A stretch of DNA of 64,000 nucleotides from Cyanobium sp. E1_MAG_00006 (GTDB lineage Bacteria > Cyanobacteriota > Cyanobacteriia > PCC-6307 > Cyanobiaceae): assembly GCA_027488975.1 (NCBI GenBank), contig JAIYAQ010000005.1:19440-83439 (forward strand), given 5' to 3'. A model generated the notes under the pieces. That model saw only the letters and a list, made by a program, of their open reading frames with translations, had not been told where the DNA came from and ran no database searches. Position 1 is the first letter of the stretch. Every line of letters starts with the position of its first letter. A program made the position numbers and the translations under genes. Positions 19,953 through 28,572 of the stretch are shown here, one piece after another.

Positions 19953-20501
19953 CTACCAACTCACGCCGTGCAGCTTGGGCAGGGGCGCCGTCTTGAAGGT
20001 GGTGGCAAACAGGCGCGGAATCTTGCGGCTGTTGTACACGCGGAACTCGCGCAGCACACTGGCGCCCTCCTCACGAACGGCCTGATTGAGCACCACCGAA
20101 CCGTCGGGATCGGAAACGGAGCGATGAAAAGTGCCGGGGGGAATGCGCAGGATGTCGCCACCGGTTTCCAGGCGCACGATGTGATACGGGTAATTCCAGC
20201 CCAAGTTCACCAGATAGAAGGTGCGGCCACCGTGCAGGGCCAGCAGGTTGTCCTCCTGATGGGGATGCAGATAGAACTGCCAGGCCCCAGTGTTCTCCTC
20301 ATCCGGCGGGCTGATGGCCGGGCCGGAGTGAATCACCAGATCGCGAGCGTTCGACTCGGCAACGGTGATGTCGAAGAAACGAACGGCGGGGGTATCGCGG
20401 AACTTCTCGTAGGGGATCAGCTCGAACATCGGCGCCGGCCTCGGCGCCGATGTTCGGCTCTCGTGGGTGAAGGGATCCTGGTGAAGGGGGACGGCAGACA
20501 T
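19953..20501 (-). CDS. Cupin-fold protein
   Basis: A single-domain beta-barrel protein. The core FYLHPHQEDNLLALHGGRTF followed by DILRIPPGTFHRSVSDPDGS gives the two cupin motifs with their metal-ligand-type histidines. It resembles sugar epimerase or isomerase-like cupins, but I cannot name a substrate. Possible starts are ATG 20564, 20501 (182 aa) and 20429 (158 aa, MFELIPYEKFRDTP). The last sits inside a perfect inverted repeat, and the compact domain would begin there. The real start is therefore uncertain. Confidence 0.75.
   Translation of the reverse strand: MSAVPLHQDPFTHESRTSAPRPAPMFELIPYEKFRDTPAVRFFDITVAESNARDLVIHSGPAISPPDEENTGAWQFYLHPHQEDNLLALHGGRTFYLVNLGWNYPYHIVRLETGGDILRIPPGTFHRSVSDPDGSVVLNQAVREEGASVLREFRVYNSRKIPRLFATTFKTAPLPKLHGVSW
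20423..20456 (-). promoter_or_regulatory. Perfect 14-bp inverted repeat over a possible cupin start codon
   Basis: CGAACATCGGCGCC (20423-20436) and its exact reverse complement (20443-20456) flank a 6-nt loop. In the minus-strand mRNA the loop shows GAGG, a Shine-Dalgarno-like sequence, and the 3' arm holds the ATG at 20429. A transcript would fold into a strong hairpin that hides this start codon. It may be a translational switch, a protein-binding site or chance within coding sequence if translation starts at 20501. Confidence 0.55.
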
Positions 20502-20628
20502 GGCAGAAGGTGCGGCGCAGGACCGCGGCGGATTGCCCAGTGAACCCACCTGCAAGCGCCGCAACCGTGTAGCGGACTACGGAACAGCCCTTTCCACAGA
20601 CCAGTTCGCCAAGTGATTGGCAGGCCGA

Positions 20629-20895
20629 TCAGGCACCCCACACCTGCCATTCACCAACCCTGGGCCGGGGGCGTAGGCCTGCCCTGGAGCGCTGGGCTTC
20701 CAGCTCCAGGTTCACCACATGGGCACGGGCCAGCCCCGCCTGTTCAGCCAGATAGAAGTACTCGTAGCCCGGCCAGTTGGACACCGGCACCGAGACACGT
20801 TCGGGGGTGCGGCTGCAACCGGCTGCAACCAGCCCCAGACAGCCCAGGGCGAGGGGAGCAAGCGCTCGGCGGGAGGGCATCCCGACTGCGGCCAT
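20629..20895 (-). pseudogene. Remnant of a substrate-binding lipoprotein (first ~70 residues only)
   Basis: The 88-aa reading has a signal sequence with lipobox AAGC (Cys27), then VSVPVSNWPGYEYFYLAEQA, which matches the N-terminus of NMT1/THI5-type ABC substrate-binding proteins. After LELEA the likeness ends and the frame stops. Complete relatives are about 300 aa or more, so most of the gene is gone. It is divergent from the GGDEF gene. A genuine short lipoprotein is possible but less likely. Confidence 0.55.
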
Positions 20896-20984
20896 CGCGC
20901 AAGGTCCCTGACTGGCCTCAAGCTAGGCAGCGCCTGCGACGTTGTTCGCCATTCGAGGTGACAGCCCGTTGATCTGTTGCCATC

Positions 20985-22898
20985 GTGGGCCTTGACGCAC
21001 GCGGCTCCGTCGTGGACGGTCTGCCATCGCCACCAGAGCTGGTCCCAGCGGTTCAACCGTCCGGCGACAAATCCGCCGGCGATCCGGTATCAAACCGGCA
21101 GCGCCTGAAGCGGCTGCCTTGGATGGCCCTGCTCGCCGGCCTGGGCCTCCTGCTCAATTTCTGGCCGGTTCCGCTCTACTACGGCATCCAGTTGGTGCTG
21201 GGCTCGGTGCCACCGATCCTGGCGCTGCTGCTCTGGCGCACCTGGTGGGCGGTGCCGATGGGCATACTGCCCGCCCTGCAGACCTGGAAGCTCTGGGGCC
21301 ATCCCTGGGCCGCCGTGATCTTCACCCTGGAGATGGTGTGGCTCACCCTGGCGGTGCGTCGCTTCACAGCCCCGGGCCAGGAGGACAACGGCCGGGTGGT
21401 GTTGTTCTCCATGGCCTACTGGCTGGTGCTGGGGGCCCCGCTGGTGCTGCTCTTCTACGGCGTGGTGCTGGGGCTCGACCCCACCAACGTGCAGATCGCC
21501 GCAGTGAAGCAGGCCTTCAACGGTGTGCTCAACACGGTGCTGGCCTTCGCGGGGCTGATCCTCATCCGCGGCCTGCTGACGGCCGGCAAGCACAGCCCCG
21601 GCGTGTCGCTGCGCGGCGTGATCATGGCCCTGGCACTGGTCACCATCCTGATGCCGAGCCTGCTGATCAGCCTGGCGGCGGGCCATCAGCTGGAGATCGC
21701 CGTGCAGCGCGGTGCGCTCGACGGTTTGAAGACGGTGAACCTGCTCTTCTCACAGATCAGCGCCCGCGACCAGAACACCCAGCTGGTGATGAAGCAGCTG
21801 GGTGAAGGCCTGGCCTACCGCCGCATCGAGGCCAACGGCACCTTGCTCAGCTCCGATCCAGCGCTGTTCCACCGGCTTGATGCCGACTTCCAGGACGGCG
21901 GCCGCGTCAACGTTCACGAGCCCGATCTGGCGATCCTGATCCCCCGAGCCAAAGGCCCGACGCTCAGCAAATGGGTGAAGGGCTACTGGAGCTACAGCAG
22001 CCAGTACCGGAACACGGCCGGCCGCGGCACCTATCTCGTTCAGGTGGTGGAGCCCGCCCGGCCCGTGGTGATCCGTCTGCAGCAGCAGAGCGCCATCCTG
22101 CTGGCAGGCGCATTCGCCGTGGTGCTCCTCGGCGCCCTGGCCAGCCTCTGGCTGGGCCGGCGCTTCGAACGGGATTTCCAGCAGGTGCTGATCGCTCTGG
22201 AGGAGGACAACGCACAGCTGCGGCCGCTGCGGCTCTCGGCGGTGAAGGAACTGCGCAACCTGACGCTGCTGATCAACCACCGCATCCAGCAGGTGAACAG
22301 CCTGGGCGCCAGGCTGCGGCAGGCAAACGCCAAGCTGCGCAGCTCCCGGGCCGAGCTGAAGATGCTGCTTCGCTGCGACCCACTCACCGGCTGCGGCAAC
22401 CGCGAGGCCCTGGAGATCCGACTGCAGGAGGAGGTGGATCGTTGCGGCCGCAGCGGTGAAGCGCTCAGCTGCCTGGTGCTCGACGTGGACTACCTGGCGG
22501 CCATCAACCGCGACCATGGCCGCCGGGCCGGCGATGCCCTGCTGCAAGGGCTGACTCTGGCCCTGCGCAAACGCCTGCCCATCGCCGACCATCTCTACCG
22601 CCTGCAAAACGACTGCTTCGTGGTGCTCGCAATCGGCTGCCCCGAGCAGGCTGCTTTCGAGCTGGGCCAGCAGCTGCAGACGGCCATCACCTCTTTTTAC
22701 CTCACCCCCGAATCAGCCGCCGACCCGTCGGGGAGCAACAGGTTGCGGACCAGCTGCTCCATGGGGATCAGCTGCTTCCAGCCTGACCACGACAGCAGCG
22801 ACACCCTTCTCGAGCGCGCCCAGGAGGCTCTGGCCACGGCCCGTAGCCGAGGCGCCGAGCAGCTGGTTCGAGCCGACGCAAGCCCGGCAGGCAGCTAA
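20985..22898 (+). CDS. Membrane GGDEF-domain protein with degenerate active site
   Basis: 637 aa from GTG 20985. Residues about 45-240 hold seven or eight hydrophobic segments, then a periplasmic-type loop, another transmembrane helix (ILLAGAFAVVLLGALASLWL) and a C-terminal GGDEF domain starting at LLRCDPLTGCGNREALEIRL. The fold markers are kept (LDVDYLAAINRDHGRRAGDALL), but the GGDEF signature reads LQNDCF, so diguanylate cyclase activity is unlikely. It may bind nucleotide or act as a sensor by protein contact. It is divergent from the lipoprotein remnant, an arrangement suggesting a ligand-binding/sensor pair that has decayed. Confidence 0.85.
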   Translation: MGLDARGSVVDGLPSPPELVPAVQPSGDKSAGDPVSNRQRLKRLPWMALLAGLGLLLNFWPVPLYYGIQLVLGSVPPILALLLWRTWWAVPMGILPALQTWKLWGHPWAAVIFTLEMVWLTLAVRRFTAPGQEDNGRVVLFSMAYWLVLGAPLVLLFYGVVLGLDPTNVQIAAVKQAFNGVLNTVLAFAGLILIRGLLTAGKHSPGVSLRGVIMALALVTILMPSLLISLAAGHQLEIAVQRGALDGLKTVNLLFSQISARDQNTQLVMKQLGEGLAYRRIEANGTLLSSDPALFHRLDADFQDGGRVNVHEPDLAILIPRAKGPTLSKWVKGYWSYSSQYRNTAGRGTYLVQVVEPARPVVIRLQQQSAILLAGAFAVVLLGALASLWLGRRFERDFQQVLIALEEDNAQLRPLRLSAVKELRNLTLLINHRIQQVNSLGARLRQANAKLRSSRAELKMLLRCDPLTGCGNREALEIRLQEEVDRCGRSGEALSCLVLDVDYLAAINRDHGRRAGDALLQGLTLALRKRLPIADHLYRLQNDCFVVLAIGCPEQAAFELGQQLQTAITSFYLTPESAADPSGSNRLRTSCSMGISCFQPDHDSSDTLLERAQEALATARSRGAEQLVRADASPAGS

Positions 22899-22900
22899 CT

Positions 22901-23686
22901 TCAGAAAGGAATCGGCATCTCCACCGCCGCCGGCTCCGGCGCGCAGGCCGCCACCCGCTGGGCCACCACCCGGCCCACCACCACGATCGAGGGGGAGGCG
23001 AAGGCCTCGCGCTCGGCCTGGTCTGCCAGCTCCGCCAGGGTGCTCAGCAGCAACCTCTGGCCCACCACCGTGCCCTGCTGCACGATCGCGGCCGGGGTGT
23101 CGGCTGCCAGTCCGCCGGCGAGCAGCTCCGCGCAGATGGGGCGCAAATTGTGCAGGCCCATGTAGATCACCAGGCCATCGCTGCTGCGGGCCAGCCCACG
23201 CCAATCAACGCCTGGGCGCGCCTTATCGATCTCCTCATGGCCGGTCACGAAGGTGACGCTCGAGCCGGCACGCCGATGGGTGATCGGGATGCCGGCGTAG
23301 GCGGGGGCGGCAATGCCGGCGGTGACGCCCGGCACCACCTCCACCGCCACACCATGGCGCGCCAGGTGCGCAGCCTCCTCGCCGCCGCGGCCGAACAGGA
23401 AGGGATCGCCACCCTTGAGGCGCACGATCAAACGATGGCGACCAGCCAGCTCCACCAGCACGGCATTGGTGCTGGGCTGGGGCACCGAATGGTGGCCGCG
23501 GCGCTTGCCCACGAAGTGGCGCTCGCAATGATCCGGCACCAGATCCAGCAGCGCCCTGGGCACCAGCGAGTCGTACACGAGTGCATCGCACTGGCTGAGC
23601 AGGCGGTGGGCCTTGATCGTGAGCAATTCGGGATCCCCCGGGCCCGCCCCCACCAGATACACCGTGCCCCCGGCCGGTTCAGTCAC
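22901..23686 (-). CDS. cobA: Uroporphyrinogen-III C-methyltransferase
   Basis: SAM-dependent enzyme that methylates uroporphyrinogen III twice to precorrin-2, the first step to siroheme and corrinoids. The 261-aa protein from GTG 23686 (reading MTEPAGGTVYLVGAGPGDPE) has the signatures VGAGPGDPELLT, GGDPFLFGRGGEE and AGIPITHRRAGSSVTF. An upstream extension is Pro/Arg-rich and unlike the family. The start overlaps the stop of the chelatase gene (GTGA), linking the two steps in siroheme synthesis. The precorrin-2 dehydrogenase domain found in CysG is absent. Confidence 0.95.
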   Translation of the reverse strand: MTEPAGGTVYLVGAGPGDPELLTIKAHRLLSQCDALVYDSLVPRALLDLVPDHCERHFVGKRRGHHSVPQPSTNAVLVELAGRHRLIVRLKGGDPFLFGRGGEEAAHLARHGVAVEVVPGVTAGIAAPAYAGIPITHRRAGSSVTFVTGHEEIDKARPGVDWRGLARSSDGLVIYMGLHNLRPICAELLAGGLAADTPAAIVQQGTVVGQRLLLSTLAELADQAEREAFASPSIVVVGRVVAQRVAACAPEPAAVEMPIPF

Positions 23687-24453
23687 GGCAGCACCTCCAG
23701 GGCCGAGAGCAGGAACTGACGCAAGGCGGCGAGGTCGAGGAGGGGGGGGACGAGGGCGAAGCAACCGGAAGCTGGTGCAGCCCCCGAGGTGGCGAACACC
23801 GCCGGAGACGCCAGCAACCGGTCCGTCAACCGATTGGCCGCCAGGGTGAGCGGCACCAGAACAGCCGGCGACGGCAGATCAGAGCTGATCCGGTCGGCTT
23901 CTGCAGTGTATGGAGCGGCCAGACCCCGGCAGCCGAAGACGATCGTCTGATAACTGAGAAAGCGACTGGCCAGCGGCCCCTCCAGCGGGTGGTGCAACCA
24001 GACCACCTCGGCGCCGCCCCGGGCCGAAGCACGCCGCAGCTCCGCGGCCAGCAGGCTCTGCCAACGCGGCCAGGCTCCGAGAAAAGGCAGGCGCCGCAGG
24101 CGTAGCCCGATCATCTCGGGCCTCTGGCGCCAGGCGGCGGCGATCTCCGGCAGATCCCGGCGCACATGCCCGCCCGGCAGCAGCAGCAACGGCACCAGAA
24201 CCACCGCACCCGCTCGCTGCGCTGCCTGCCAGAAGTCAGGATCGGGATCGGGAGCCGCTGCCGTGAGCACCTGCACCAGAACCGGGCCCCGCCGGCGGTC
24301 ACCCAACTCTGCGGCCAGCTGCTGCAGCTCCGGCGGAATCATCCCCCCGTCGCGACCATGGGCCAGCAGCACCAGGGGAGCAGGACCATCGTTGCGGCTG
24401 AGGTCCTGCACCGATCCAGCGGCGGTTGCCACCACCCTGGCAGGGCACGCCAT
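23683..24453 (-). CDS. Sirohydrochlorin chelatase-like protein (CbiX family)
   Basis: 256 aa. The N-terminal PLVLLAHGRDGGMIPPELQQ carries the conserved active-site His, and VVLVPLLLLPGGHVRRDLPE holds the second His motif typical of CbiX/SirB chelatases. It probably inserts iron for siroheme, needed by nitrite and sulfite reductases; cobalt is also possible. The C-terminal third is variable. It is upstream of and overlaps cobA. Confidence 0.85.
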   Translation of the reverse strand: MACPARVVATAAGSVQDLSRNDGPAPLVLLAHGRDGGMIPPELQQLAAELGDRRRGPVLVQVLTAAAPDPDPDFWQAAQRAGAVVLVPLLLLPGGHVRRDLPEIAAAWRQRPEMIGLRLRRLPFLGAWPRWQSLLAAELRRASARGGAEVVWLHHPLEGPLASRFLSYQTIVFGCRGLAAPYTAEADRISSDLPSPAVLVPLTLAANRLTDRLLASPAVFATSGAAPASGCFALVPPLLDLAALRQFLLSALEVLP

Positions 24454-24479
24454 CAGGTCGCGACAACGACCGCCGGGCC

Positions 24480-26678
24480 CTAGGAAGCGGCAGCGTCCCG
24501 CGGCAACAGAGCGGTGAAGGCCTCCAGCTCCAGGGGCCGGCTGAACCAGTAGCCCTGGTACACATCGCAGCCCAGCAGCTCCAGCACCTCCAGCTGGCCG
24601 GCGGTCTCCACCCCTTCAGCCAGGGTCTCCAACCCCAGGCCGCGACCCATCGCCAGGGCGGTGCGCACGATCGTTCGGGCGGATTCGCGGGTCTCGAGGT
24701 GTTCGATGAAGCTGCGATCGATCTTGATCCTGTGGATCGACAGGCGATTCAGCACCGCCAGGGAGGAATAGCCGGTGCCGAAGTCGTCCAGCGCAAGCTG
24801 CAGCCCCATGGCGGCCAGCTGTTGCACCTGGCCGATGGCCCCGGCCATCGGCAGGATCGACGACTCGGTGATCTCCAGCTCCAGCAGCGCCGGCGGCAGA
24901 CGGTGGCGCTGCAGCAGCTCCTCCACCTGCTCCATCAGGGAGGGCACGGTGAGCTCGAACTGGCGCGGCGAGAGGTTCACCGCCAGCCGGGGCGGCCGCA
25001 GGCCCACATCCAGCCAGCTGCGCAGCTGCCGGCAGGCCTGCTCCAGCACCCACTGGCCAAGGGGATGGATCAAACCGGTGCGCTCGGCCAGGGGCACGAA
25101 GCGTGCCGGGGGAACAGCGCCGTGGATCGGATCGTTCCAGCGCAACAGGGCCTCGGCCCCGATCAGCCGACCGGCGGCATCCTGCTGGGGCTGGTAAACG
25201 AGGCGCAGCTCCCCCTTGCCCATGGCCCTGTGGAGACGGGCCTCCAGATCCATCTCCCGCTGCAGCCGGGTCGTGAATGTGGGCTGATAGATCAGGGTGG
25301 TTCCCGGAGCCACCTCACGGGCACAGCTGAGGGCCGTGGCGGCGGCCTGCAGCAGATCCTCGGCCCGGCAGCCATGCAGCGGGGCGAGGCTGTAGCCGGC
25401 ACTGAAGCCGAGTCCCAGCGCGGCACCGACGGCCGAGGTGTCGAGCTGGGTGATGGTGTCGCGCAACTGGAGCACCACCTCCTGCGCCTGGGCCTGCAGG
25501 GCGGCGGGATCATCCGGCGTGCCGGGCAGCTCCCGCACCAGCAGGAACTCATCCCCGCCGAGTCGTGCCAGCTGATCGCCGGGGGCCCGCCAGGCCCGCA
25601 GACCATCGGCCACCGCCACCAGCAGGGCGTCCCCCGCGGCCCGTCCGAAGCTGTGGTTCACCCGACGGAAGCCATCGAGATCGAGCCAGAGCACCAGCCA
25701 GGGCCGCGGGGCGGATTCCCGGAGGCGGCGCTCGAGCTCCCGCCGACTGGCCTCGGCATTGGCCAGCCCGGTGAGCGGATCCTGGAAAGCCAGGTCGGTC
25801 AGATCGGTCAGGGCCTGGTTGAGCGCGGTCACATCCCGCAGCAGCAGGCTGGCCACGCCCCCGCAGACCGTCTCCTCCACCCCATCGCGGCGGGGATGCA
25901 TCTCCAGCTCCACCTGCCGCCGGCTGCCATCGGCCGCCAGCACGGGCAGGGCGCAGCGCCGCTCCCGCCCGGCCAGCACAGCCCCCCAGCTCTGCTCGAA
26001 GCTGGCCCGCGCCTGCTCGGGCAGGAACTCCAGCAGCCGGCGCCCGAGCAGACCACCCTCCGGCACCGCCAGAATGCGATGGAGCGCGGGGTTGGCGAAC
26101 AGCAGGCTGGTGCCCGCATCGAGTTGGCCCACCCCATCGGCCATCTGCTCCACCAGCTCTCGGTAGCGGGCCTCACTGCTGCGCAGCGAAGCGATCAGGG
26201 AGGTCTGCACCTGGCGGGCCGCCTCGCTGCTCTCCAGGCGTCTGCGCAGGCTGATGTCGCGTAGGGCAAGGGTCCAGCGGGGCTGCGCCAACGGCCCCGC
26301 AACCAGACGCTGCCCCTCCAGCTCGACCTCCAGCGGCTCCCCCGCAACGGGCTGCAGATCGAGCTCCATGCGCAGGGCCTCCCCCTCGCCGAGGGCCTCA
26401 AGGCGCTCCTGGAGCACCCGCACCTGGCCGGGGTTGGGCAGCCAGTGCTGCAGGGGCTGGCCGTAGAGCTCGTGCTGAGGCACACCAAGCACGACGGCCA
26501 GACGGGTGTTGGCCTCAAGAATGCTGCCGCCGGGGCCCGCCAGGTTCAGCAGATCGCCACTGAACTGCACCATCTGGCGCAGGTAGGGCAGAGCGCCTGC
26601 CGCCTCCTGCAGCTCATGGCGCAGGCGCCGGATCTCTCGCTCCAGCCGTAAGCGCTCATCGGCCGGTGAGCCGCTCAT
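24480..26678 (-). CDS. PAS-GGDEF-EAL c-di-GMP turnover protein
   Basis: 732 aa, no clear transmembrane segments. It starts with a coiled helix (residues 1-40), followed by two PAS-like regions (about 40-160 and 170-290), a GGDEF domain (about 300-460) and an EAL domain (about 470-725). GGDEF is intact (LARLGGDEFLLVREL). EAL is intact with GAEALLRWNDPIHG, LDDFGTGYSSLAVL and KIDRSFIEHL. It can in principle make or degrade c-di-GMP; which dominates cannot be told. Its start overlaps the stop of the DsbA-like gene by 4 bp. Confidence 0.94.
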   Translation of the reverse strand: MSGSPADERLRLEREIRRLRHELQEAAGALPYLRQMVQFSGDLLNLAGPGGSILEANTRLAVVLGVPQHELYGQPLQHWLPNPGQVRVLQERLEALGEGEALRMELDLQPVAGEPLEVELEGQRLVAGPLAQPRWTLALRDISLRRRLESSEAARQVQTSLIASLRSSEARYRELVEQMADGVGQLDAGTSLLFANPALHRILAVPEGGLLGRRLLEFLPEQARASFEQSWGAVLAGRERRCALPVLAADGSRRQVELEMHPRRDGVEETVCGGVASLLLRDVTALNQALTDLTDLAFQDPLTGLANAEASRRELERRLRESAPRPWLVLWLDLDGFRRVNHSFGRAAGDALLVAVADGLRAWRAPGDQLARLGGDEFLLVRELPGTPDDPAALQAQAQEVVLQLRDTITQLDTSAVGAALGLGFSAGYSLAPLHGCRAEDLLQAAATALSCAREVAPGTTLIYQPTFTTRLQREMDLEARLHRAMGKGELRLVYQPQQDAAGRLIGAEALLRWNDPIHGAVPPARFVPLAERTGLIHPLGQWVLEQACRQLRSWLDVGLRPPRLAVNLSPRQFELTVPSLMEQVEELLQRHRLPPALLELEITESSILPMAGAIGQVQQLAAMGLQLALDDFGTGYSSLAVLNRLSIHRIKIDRSFIEHLETRESARTIVRTALAMGRGLGLETLAEGVETAGQLEVLELLGCDVYQGYWFSRPLELEAFTALLPRDAAAS

Positions 26679-27214
26679 CGGCAGGCGGGGCCGGGCGGCG
26701 GTTCATGCAGTGCCCCGAGCACGAACGCCTCCACGGCCGCCCGATCCTGCAGGCCGAGATGGCGGGCGCCGGAGGGAGCCAGCATGCAGGGGATGCGATC
26801 GAGCTCCTGCCGCCACCAGCCGGTGAGCCGCTCCAGCTGCTCAGGATCGAGGAAGCGATCCTCAGCCGGGTCCACGCCGGCCTGCTGCTGGCTGCCGGCG
26901 AGATCCTCCGGGCGGGCGATGTTGGCCTGGGCGCGCCAGAGGCGGCGGAAGATGGCGGTGCGCAGCGGTGCCGCCAGGGAGGGCTCTTCGGCCTCCACGG
27001 CCGCCTGCAGCAGCAGGGCCTGCTGGGAGTTCACCCACACCGGCGGCAGCTGCACCCCCACCTCGGGGGCGCGGCGACGCACATCGCTCACCTCCCGCTG
27101 CAGGGTCTCGAGGTCATCCGCGCGGTTGGCCTGCGCGAAATCGTGCGGCAGGTGAGGGGCTTTCACCTTAGTTGGCGCGACTGGGTATGGGTCATGGGAA
27201 GGTGAGGCATCCAC
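26675..27214 (-). CDS. DsbA/kappa-GST-like protein, C-terminal part only (possibly truncated)
   Basis: The 179-aa reading resembles the helical insert and C-terminal half of DsbA-type thioredoxin-fold proteins: VWVNSQQALLLQAAVEA, RTAIFRRLWRAQANI and a C-terminal ARHLGLQDRAAVEAFVLGAL. The N-terminal beta strand with the active-site cysteines is missing and no further frame upstream supplies it. The start is uncertain: ATG 27214 lies 11 bp from the divergent MFS start, and GTG 27166 is an alternative. It is probably co-translated with the GGDEF-EAL gene. Function assignment is weak. Confidence 0.5.
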   Translation of the reverse strand: MDASPSHDPYPVAPTKVKAPHLPHDFAQANRADDLETLQREVSDVRRRAPEVGVQLPPVWVNSQQALLLQAAVEAEEPSLAAPLRTAIFRRLWRAQANIARPEDLAGSQQQAGVDPAEDRFLDPEQLERLTGWWRQELDRIPCMLAPSGARHLGLQDRAAVEAFVLGALHEPPPGPACR

Positions 27215-27225
27215 AGGCCTGCCAC

Positions 27226-28485
27226 ATGCGCCGGACTCGCCCCCCCATCGGGCTCTGCGCCTTCGTGACCCTGCTGAACGATCGCCTGGGGGAGAGCATC
27301 GTCTTCCCGCTGCTGCCGTTCCTGCTGGCCTCGTACACCAGCAATGGCCGCACCCTCGGCCTGCTGGCCGGCAGCTACGCCGTGGCCCAGTTCGCCTTCA
27401 CGCCGCTGATCGGCGCCCTGAGCGACCGCTACGGCCGCAAGCCCGTGATCAGCGGCTGCGTGACGGGATCGGTGCTCGGCCTGGGTCTGTTCGCCCTCAC
27501 CGTGAGCATCGACTGGCAGGCGATCCCCTGGGCCGCCGGCACCGCCATCCCCCTGGCACTGCTGTTCGCCGCCCGGCTGATCGACGGCGTCAGCGGCGGC
27601 ACTGCCGCCACCGCCGGTGCCGTGCTGGCGGACATCTCCACGCCGGAGAACCGGGCCAAGGCCTTCGGGCTGATCGGCGTGGCCTTCGGCCTGGGCTTCA
27701 TCCTCGGCCCCTTCTTCGGCGGGGTGCTGGCACGGGTGAACGTGACCCTGCCGGTGTGGGCCGCGGCCGGCTTCGCCCTGGTGAATCTGCTGCTGGTGCT
27801 CACGCTGCTGCCGGAAACCCATCCGCCGGAGGCGCGGCGTGCCCTGCCGCGCAAGCGCGACCTCAACCCCTTCAGCGCCCTGCGCCGCGTGTTCACCAAC
27901 CCACAGGTACGCCGCCTGTGTGCGGCCTTCTTCCTGTTCTTCCTGGCCTTCAACGGCTTCACCGCCGTGCTGGTGCTCTATTTCAAGCAGGCGTTCAACT
28001 GGGGGCCTGGCCTGGCCGCCACCGCCTTCCTGGTGGTGGGTGTGGTGGCCACCGTGGTGCAGGGCGGCCTGATCGGCCCGCTCGTGAAACGCTTCGGGGA
28101 GTGGCGCCTCACCCTGGCAGGCCTGGGCTTCGTGATCGCCGGCTGCCTGCAGATCCCCGTGGCCAATGCGGGCAACGCCCGCAGCGTGGTGTTCAGCGCC
28201 GTGGCGATCCTGGCCTTCGGCACCGGCCTGGTGACCCCCTGCCTGCGGGCGTTGGTGTCCCGCCGGCTGGACGACTCCGGGCAGGGCGCAGCCCTCGGCA
28301 GCCTGCAGGGTCTGCAGAGCCTGGGCAGCTTCATCGGCCCGCCCCTGGCGGGCCTGAGCTACGACCTGATCGGGCGCCAGAGCCCCTTCTGGCTGGGCAT
28401 CGTCCTGCTGGCGGGCGTTGCCGCCCTGGTGGCGGGGGGGCTGCCGCCGCGGATCGCCAGCACAGCGGGCGCGCAACAACCGTGA
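27226..28485 (+). CDS. Major facilitator superfamily efflux transporter
   Basis: Inner-membrane protein of 419 aa from ATG 27226 (MRRTRPPIGLCAFVTLLND), with about twelve hydrophobic segments. MFS motif A is present as GALSDRYGRKPVI between segments 2 and 3. The stretch FGLIGVAFGLGFILGPFFGG matches the drug-export subfamily related to TetA. The substrate cannot be told. A TTG at 27172 would add 18 polar residues and is less likely. Confidence 0.9.
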   Translation: MRRTRPPIGLCAFVTLLNDRLGESIVFPLLPFLLASYTSNGRTLGLLAGSYAVAQFAFTPLIGALSDRYGRKPVISGCVTGSVLGLGLFALTVSIDWQAIPWAAGTAIPLALLFAARLIDGVSGGTAATAGAVLADISTPENRAKAFGLIGVAFGLGFILGPFFGGVLARVNVTLPVWAAAGFALVNLLLVLTLLPETHPPEARRALPRKRDLNPFSALRRVFTNPQVRRLCAAFFLFFLAFNGFTAVLVLYFKQAFNWGPGLAATAFLVVGVVATVVQGGLIGPLVKRFGEWRLTLAGLGFVIAGCLQIPVANAGNARSVVFSAVAILAFGTGLVTPCLRALVSRRLDDSGQGAALGSLQGLQSLGSFIGPPLAGLSYDLIGRQSPFWLGIVLLAGVAALVAGGLPPRIASTAGAQQP

Positions 28486-28538
28486 GGGAGCGAACGGCGC
28501 GCTGGCGTTGTGGAACACCCATGCACAACCCTCGTGAT

Positions 28539-28547
28539 TGCTACGTT
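28539..28547 (+). promoter_or_regulatory. Possible extended -10 box upstream of ppk
   Basis: TGC-TACGTT has the TGn-TANNNT form of an extended -10 element, 25 bp before the ppk ATG. An inverted repeat TTGTG-N11-CACAA (28508-28528) lies just upstream and could be an operator. A similar TGC-TACATT occurs before the sigma factor gene. I saw no clear Pho-box repeats. Confidence 0.35.
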
Positions 28548-28572
28548 GCTGCCCTAGGAGCATGGGGACTCG

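Noticed and set aside
24426..26264. A 612-codon plus-strand open frame opposite the GGDEF-EAL gene
   Set aside because: Low-complexity Gln/Gly/His composition with no recognisable domain; the minus-strand protein is a clear GGDEF-EAL enzyme.
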